A stretch of DNA of 64,000 nucleotides, taken from positions 1 to 64,000 of the forward strand of contig JAXHNI010000013.1 in the NCBI GenBank assembly GCA_034520625.1, written 5' to 3'. Shown piece by piece: positions 59,397 to 64,000 of the stretch. A model generated the notes under the pieces. The model saw only the letters and a program-made list of their open reading frames with translations. It searched no databases and was not told the DNA's origin. The stretch's first letter is position 1; each line of letters opens with the position of its first letter. Origin of the DNA: JAANXG01 sp034520625. Its GTDB lineage: Bacteria; Pseudomonadota; Gammaproteobacteria; Arenicellales; JAANXG01. A program made the position numbers and the translations under genes.

Positions 59397-61375
59397 GAGG
59401 CGTAGTGCGACGCACCGACCCGGGTGCGTCCCGGATAGCGTTCCCGGCAAACGTCCATGGCCTCGGGGCAGCGGGGATGAAAATGACAGCCCCTGGGGGG
59501 GTTGGTAGGCGAGGGCATATCCCCCTGCAGATGAATGACACTGCGCTTCTCCTCGCCTTCGATGGTGGGTACCGCGGAAAGCAGTGCCTTGGTATAGGGA
59601 TGACTGGGGCGGGTAAGGACAGTCTCCACCGGACCATGCTCCACGATCCGGCCGAGGTACATCACTGCTACCTCGTGGGCCAGATACGACACCACCGACA
59701 TGTTATGCGTGATGAAAAGGTACGACAGACCGAGCTTGTCCTGCAGATCACGGAGCAGGTTGAGAATCTGTGCCTGAACCGAGACGTCCAGCGCGCTGGT
59801 CGGCTCGTCACAGATGATCAGGCGAGGTTCCACGGCCAAGGCCCGCGCGATGCAGATGCGCTGCCGCTGTCCTCCGGAGAACTCATGGGGATACCGGGCC
59901 GCGCTGTCCTCTTCCAGCCCCACCAGGCCCAGCAGCTCGGTGATTCGCTCGCGCCGGGGGTTCGCGCCGCCGATACGCTGCGCCCGCAGCCCCTCGGCGA
60001 TGATGTCTCCCACCATCATGCGCGGATTCATCGAGGCGTAGGGATCCTGGAAAATTACCTGGAATTCCGTTCGGCGCCGGCGCAGCCGCGACGGCGACAT
60101 CGCCGCCAGATCCTCGCCCTCGAAGCGTACGCTGCCCCCGGTCGGCCTGATCAACTGCAGTATTCCCTTGCCGACCGTGGTCTTGCCGCAGCCAGATTCC
60201 CCCACTAGCGCCACGGTACGCCCGGTGGGTATATTGATATCGACGCCGTCCACGGCGTAGACGTGTCCCACGGTACGCTTGAACACGCCCGCCCTGATCG
60301 GGAAATGAATTTTCAGGTCCGAAACGTCCAGCAACTCCTCCGCCGCACCACCCCGCCCCCCGGTGATTGGTTGAACGGATTCCGCGGGCTCGACCTTTCC
60401 CGGAACGTGATCCGAGGCATAGAGATGGCAAGCCACCTGCCCGCCTTCGACGCTGATCATCGCCGGATCCTTTTCCCTGCACACGGCCATAACATGGTCG
60501 CAGCGCGAGGCAAAACGACAGCCATGGAAATCGGAACTGAGCGAAGGCACAAAACCGCGTATCACATACAGTGACTGGTCCCGCTTATTCATGGCGGGCA
60601 GGGAATCGAACAGCTTCCGGCTGTAGGGATGCCTGGGGTTCGAAAAGAATGCTCCGCGCTCGGCATACTCGATGATCTGTCCGGCGTACATCACGGCAAC
60701 GCGATCGGCCATTTCCGATACCACGCCGAGATCATGCGTAATCAGCAGCAGCGCCATGCCCCTCTCCTTCTGCAGCCGGCGCATGACATCCAGCACCTGC
60801 GCCTGGATCGTCACGTCCAGCGCAGTAGTGGGCTCGTCGGCAATCAGAAGCTCCGGCTCGTTGGCCAGCGCGATGGCGATCATTACCCGCTGCTTCATGC
60901 CGCCGGACAGCTGGTGAGGATATTCGTTGACACGGCTCTCGGGACTCGGGATGCCCACGGAACGCAGCAGCTCCACGGCCTTGTCCCGGACATCCCGGCC
61001 CTTCAATCCCTGGTGCACCCGCAGGCACTCGCGGATCTGGTCCCCCACCGTAAACACCGGATTCAGGGAGGTCATGGGCTCCTGGAAGATCATGGAAATG
61101 CCGCTGCCCCGGATACGCCGCATGTCCCGCTCCGGCAGGGTCAACAGGTCCCGGCCCATGTATACGATGCGGCCTTCCCGCACGCGCCCCGAAGCGGGCA
61201 GCAGCCGCATCAAGGACAGCGCGGTCATGGACTTGCCGCAGCCGGATTCTCCCAGCAGGGCCAGGGCATCGCCCCGGTTGATGCTGAAATCGATGCCGTC
61301 CACCGCGCGCACCGGCTCATCACGGCCGCCCAGGTACATCCGGAGCCCTTCGACCTTCAGCACGCTTTCCGTCAT
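59366..61375 (-). CDS. Peptide ABC transporter ATPase with two fused NBDs (YejF-like)
   Basis: A 669-residue double ATPase. NBD1 (~5-325): GESGCGKSM, LSGGMKQR, LLIADEPTTALD, then the oligopeptide-type C-terminal Cys motif CRFASRCDHVMAVC. NBD2 (~350-665): GESGCGKTT, FSGGQRQR, LIICDEPTSALD, with CHFHPRCPEAMDVC near the end. These Cys clusters bind an Fe-S cluster in DppD/F-like proteins. The fusion in one chain is the YejF arrangement. ATG 61375 overlaps the permease stop by 4 nt. Likely substrates are peptides, but uptake specificity is not visible. Confidence 0.94.
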   Translation of the reverse strand: MTESVLKVEGLRMYLGGRDEPVRAVDGIDFSINRGDALALLGESGCGKSMTALSLMRLLPASGRVREGRIVYMGRDLLTLPERDMRRIRGSGISMIFQEPMTSLNPVFTVGDQIRECLRVHQGLKGRDVRDKAVELLRSVGIPSPESRVNEYPHQLSGGMKQRVMIAIALANEPELLIADEPTTALDVTIQAQVLDVMRRLQKERGMALLLITHDLGVVSEMADRVAVMYAGQIIEYAERGAFFSNPRHPYSRKLFDSLPAMNKRDQSLYVIRGFVPSLSSDFHGCRFASRCDHVMAVCREKDPAMISVEGGQVACHLYASDHVPGKVEPAESVQPITGGRGGAAEELLDVSDLKIHFPIRAGVFKRTVGHVYAVDGVDINIPTGRTVALVGESGCGKTTVGKGILQLIRPTGGSVRFEGEDLAAMSPSRLRRRRTEFQVIFQDPYASMNPRMMVGDIIAEGLRAQRIGGANPRRERITELLGLVGLEEDSAARYPHEFSGGQRQRICIARALAVEPRLIICDEPTSALDVSVQAQILNLLRDLQDKLGLSYLFITHNMSVVSYLAHEVAVMYLGRIVEHGPVETVLTRPSHPYTKALLSAVPTIEGEEKRSVIHLQGDMPSPTNPPRGCHFHPRCPEAMDVCRERYPGRTRVGASHYASCHLLSGEED

Positions 61376-62775
61376 TCTACGCCCCTCAATCTGGGGTCGA
61401 ACGCATCCCGCACGGTGTCCGAAAACAGGTTGGCCGACAGGACGAGCACGAACATGAATATGAAAGCCGCCAGCAGCGACCACCAGACGATGGGCTCGCG
61501 GGCCATCTCGAGCCGGGCGCTGTTGATCATGTTGCCCCAGCTGTTCATGGTGGGATCCACGCCGATCTGGACATAGGACAAAACCGCTTCCGCCAGCACC
61601 AGGCCGCTGAAATCCAGCACCACGGTGATGAAAACGATATGCATGACATTGGGCAGGAGATGCCGGAACATGATGGTGGACTGCCGTACTCCGAGAGCCC
61701 TCGCCGCCTCCACGTAGTCGATCTCGCGCAGCTTCAGCGACTCTGCGCGCAGGTAGCGGCACAGCCCTGTCCAGCTGGTTATTCCCAGGATCAGGCAGAG
61801 AAAGAGCAGGCGGAGGTCGGCCCGCTCGGCAATACTGGCGAACTCCTCCGCGTTGTTGTCGAGATATACCTGCAGCATCAGTATTGCCGCAGCAATCAGG
61901 AGCACACCCGGGATGGAGTTCAGGGTGGTGTAGAGGTACTGGATTAGATCGTCCACCCAGCCCCCGAGATAGCCGGCCATAATGCCCAGAATGAGCGCGA
62001 AGGGCAGCATTACAAGGGTCGTCAGTGTGCCGATCATCAGGCCGGTACGAATGCTTTTCAGGGTCTGGTAGAAAACATCCTCGCCGACCTTGTCGGTCCC
62101 GAAAACGTGGTACTTCGACGCCAGCTCGGCGCTCACCAGGGCGAGCAGGCACATCACTCCGACGGTCAACAGGGCCGCGCGCCACCGGAACTCGGTCCGG
62201 TCGGCTCTCACCATGTGGAACGCCGCCCCGACCGTGTGGCCGTGGCGCCGGCCCCAGAGCAGGCAGAACAGCAGGAGCACCGCGCCCCAGAGGACGATTC
62301 CCTTGACCGCACCGAGCGCGGCAAGTCCCAGTATGTCGCCGGTACTCTGTCCGGGGTCCGAAAGATGGACGCCGCCGTGCTCCAGCCGTGGGTAGATCCG
62401 CTGCTGGGTTCCATCCGGCATCTGCACCGTCTCCCTGGTGTACAAATGGGTAGCGAAGGGCGCCGAGTAGGTTTTCTCGGAACGTTCCCGGAGCCCGGCC
62501 ACCAGACGGTCGAAGACGCTGACGACTTCGTTGGAATAGACCGTATCGCCCGAGGCGTCCACCTGCTCCTGGGCTGCTCGGTAGTGGATGGAATCCAGCA
62601 GCCCGACAGATACGTAGGCCAGCAGCACTACCATTGCGGACATGGCAATGCGGCTGCGCCCCACACGGCGCCAGGGGCCGCGCAGATGCTCCCTGCGCCG
62701 GGCATACCAGGCGAATGCCACCGTCATCACCAACAGCAGGAAAATCAGTGCGTCCGTCCAGAATACGGTGAGCAT
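61372..62775 (-). CDS. Peptide ABC permease (DppC/YejE-like) with a long N-terminal extension
   Basis: A 467-residue permease, about 125 residues longer than E. coli YejE (341). Two or three helices near residues 5-70 and 155-180 flank an inserted ~80-residue hydrophilic segment (AAQEQVDASGDTVYSNEVV..., TRETVQMPDGTQQRIYPRLEHGG) that should face the periplasm. The EAA loop is RAESLKLREIDYVEAARALGVRQSTIMFRHLLPN and the closing motif is ANLFSDTVRDAFDPRLRG. It overlaps the ATPase by 4 nt and is 3 nt after the YejB-like gene. Confidence 0.92.
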   Translation of the reverse strand: MLTVFWTDALIFLLLVMTVAFAWYARRREHLRGPWRRVGRSRIAMSAMVVLLAYVSVGLLDSIHYRAAQEQVDASGDTVYSNEVVSVFDRLVAGLRERSEKTYSAPFATHLYTRETVQMPDGTQQRIYPRLEHGGVHLSDPGQSTGDILGLAALGAVKGIVLWGAVLLLFCLLWGRRHGHTVGAAFHMVRADRTEFRWRAALLTVGVMCLLALVSAELASKYHVFGTDKVGEDVFYQTLKSIRTGLMIGTLTTLVMLPFALILGIMAGYLGGWVDDLIQYLYTTLNSIPGVLLIAAAILMLQVYLDNNAEEFASIAERADLRLLFLCLILGITSWTGLCRYLRAESLKLREIDYVEAARALGVRQSTIMFRHLLPNVMHIVFITVVLDFSGLVLAEAVLSYVQIGVDPTMNSWGNMINSARLEMAREPIVWWSLLAAFIFMFVLVLSANLFSDTVRDAFDPRLRGVE

Positions 62776-62778
62776 GAC

Positions 62779-63756
62779 TCAGCCCAGCCTGACCCGGGGA
62801 TCGACGACGGTGTAGGAGATATCCGTCAACAGCAGGCCCAGGATATACAGCACGGAACCAAGAAATACCATCGCCCTGACAATGGCGAAGTCCTGCCTCT
62901 GAATCGCCTCGATGGTATAGCTTCCGAGGCCCGGGATGCCGAAGAACGACTCCATGATGAGGCTGCCCATGAACAACTGCGGCAGGATTACCACCACGCC
63001 GGTCAATATGGGTATCAACGCGTTCTTCAGGGCATGCTTGAACAGTACCCGGAGCTCGGACAGGCCCTTGGCGCGGGCAGTGCGGACGTATTCCTTGTTC
63101 ACCTCCTCCAGGAAAATAGTCCGGTACCAGCGCGTACCCTGCCCCACCCCGGCGATGATACCGATGATCACCGGCAGTATGAGGAATTTCACAGCCTCGA
63201 GGCCTGTATCGTAGCCGGATATGGGCACCAGGTGGAACATCTTGCTCAGGACGTACTGGCCCGCGATGATGTAGAACAACGGCGATACCGACAGCAGAAT
63301 CACGCACAGGACGACGCCCCAGAAATCCAGCAGGCTGCCGCGAAAGAATGCAATCAGCATCGCGAAGGTGATATTCACCAGGATGCCCACCAGCAGCGTC
63401 GGTACGGCGATCGCCAGGCTGGGCCACATCCGCTGGCTGATGTCGTGGCCGATATCCCGGCCGCTGTCAGACCGCCCGAAGTCGAACACGAAAAGCTTGA
63501 GAGACTTTTCGAAGAAAATCGTTTCGGTAAACCTGTCCAGGCCCGCCTCCCCGGCATTGAGGACCACGGGCTTGTCGTAGCCCCGTTCGGCCTTCCAGTT
63601 CTCGACCGCCTGGTCCGTGACGCGGCGGTCGCCGAGCTGGGACCGGGCGATATCATCGGGCGTGTTGACGACGAAAAAAAGGATGAACGTCACCAGGTTG
63701 ACGCCGATGAGTATCGGCACGGCGTACAACATGCGGCGGACGATATAGGCGATCAT
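62779..63756 (-). CDS. Peptide ABC permease (DppB/YejB-like)
   Basis: A 325-residue permease. The N-terminus IAYIVRRMLYAVPILIGVNLVTFILFF is typical of DppB. The coupling motif is YVRTARAKGLSELRVLFKHALKNALIPI and the last part is GRLGYTIVEAIQR-like (GLGSYTIEAIQRQDF). A periplasmic loop of ~60 residues follows helix 1. Overlaps the upstream binding-protein gene by 4 nt (ATGA). Confidence 0.93.
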   Translation of the reverse strand: MIAYIVRRMLYAVPILIGVNLVTFILFFVVNTPDDIARSQLGDRRVTDQAVENWKAERGYDKPVVLNAGEAGLDRFTETIFFEKSLKLFVFDFGRSDSGRDIGHDISQRMWPSLAIAVPTLLVGILVNITFAMLIAFFRGSLLDFWGVVLCVILLSVSPLFYIIAGQYVLSKMFHLVPISGYDTGLEAVKFLILPVIIGIIAGVGQGTRWYRTIFLEEVNKEYVRTARAKGLSELRVLFKHALKNALIPILTGVVVILPQLFMGSLIMESFFGIPGLGSYTIEAIQRQDFAIVRAMVFLGSVLYILGLLLTDISYTVVDPRVRLG

Positions 63757-64000
63757 TTCGCCGTGCTCCGTTCATGCCGCCGGTAGAACATCACGGCCAG
63801 CGCGAGCGTCGCGGCAACCAGCAGCAGCACCGCGTAGATCGGCCACATGACGGGTTGATTCCATTCCTGGCGGAGGCGCGCACGCCGGTCCGGGTCCACA
63901 CGCCTGTATTTGAGGGTGTTGTTGGCCATGAGGTTGGGTTTAACGTTCCGGTACCAGCTGTGGTAGAGCGCGAAGCTCTTGGGGTGAAATCCCCATATCC
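63753..64000 (-). CDS. Extracellular solute-binding protein family 5, C-terminal end (partial)
   Basis: The last 81 codons are within the window. They read IWGFHPKSFALYHSWYRNVK and so on, a motif of the binding-protein C-lobe. A basic stretch follows (LKYRRVDPDRRARLRQEWNQ), then a hydrophobic helix (WPIYAVLLLVAATLALAVMFY) and RRHERSTAK. The gene therefore encodes a binding protein tethered to the membrane by its C-terminus, not a free periplasmic protein. It is first of the four-gene transporter operon; the start lies beyond the right edge. Confidence 0.85.
   Translation of the reverse strand, partial: IWGFHPKSFALYHSWYRNVKPNLMANNTLKYRRVDPDRRARLRQEWNQPVMWPIYAVLLLVAATLALAVMFYRRHERSTAK

Noticed and set aside
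59366..63427. One 1353-codon frame covering ATPases and permeases
   Set aside because: The part above 61375 is an out-of-frame reading of the two permease genes; only the segment from ATG 61375 is the double ATPase.

Overview
The window is a high-GC (mid-60s % by eye), densely coded stretch of a Gammaproteobacterium chromosome. Gammaproteobacterial marks are the lptG-lptF / pepA-holC-valS neighbourhood, an RsmJ rRNA methyltransferase, Zur boxes of the enterobacterial/pseudomonad type, and LptFG plus OpgC envelope genes. Aminophosphonate-betaine catabolism, an acidic porin and a class II ribonucleotide reductase would suit an aquatic or halophilic member of the Chromatiales/Ectothiorhodospirales type, but that placement is inference. 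I saw no tRNA, rRNA, CRISPR array, prophage or intact insertion sequence.

Layout. (1) 0.2-4.7 kb, leftward: split B12-dependent ribonucleotide reductase (nrdJa, nrdJb), an unknown 92-residue protein and a two-domain dCTP deaminase. (2) 4.9-6.5 kb: msrA, an SRPBCC protein and a small monooxygenase-fold protein. (3) 6.58-12.80 kb: a zinc-starvation island between two Zur boxes. A His-rich outer-membrane barrel, znuA and znuB read rightward; a DUF2796 His-rich protein, a LolD-like ATPase, an FtsX-type permease and a DUF3299 protein read leftward. (4) 12.9-25.4 kb: periplasmic msrA, a universal stress protein, alanine dehydrogenase, an omega-aminotransferase, the Lhr helicase, an MFS pseudogene, OpgC, an M20 peptidase and a SYLF protein. 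(5) 25.6-34.1 kb: a LysR regulator, a tmpA/tmpB-like pair, a DUF302 protein and a complete branched-chain-type ABC transporter. (6) 34.4-40.5 kb: a ScfR-like transcription factor, a stand-alone receiver, a tiny membrane protein, a symporter-type histidine kinase, a thioesterase and LemA. (7) 40.6-54.4 kb: a large MscS channel, an RDD protein, lptG/lptF, pepA, holC, a disordered acidic protein, a porin, valS and a CsaA-like protein. (8) 54.7-64 kb: a CPA2 antiporter, a serine/threonine dehydratase-like enzyme, rsmE, rsmJ and a YejABEF-like peptide transporter that runs off the window.

The observation I rate highest is in region 6. The ScfR-like transcription factor contains a helical hairpin that aligns without gaps to the DHp (phosphoacceptor) domain of the neighbouring histidine kinase, with the phospho-accepting histidine position kept (H141 against H684), but it has no ATPase domain. 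With a lone receiver encoded between them, this suggests a phosphorelay that ends directly on a DNA-binding protein. Second is a pair of stem-loop repeats (54.7 and 58.5 kb) that share a 54-nt core (51/54 identical, opposite orientation) enclosed by long stems of unrelated sequence that each remain self-complementary.
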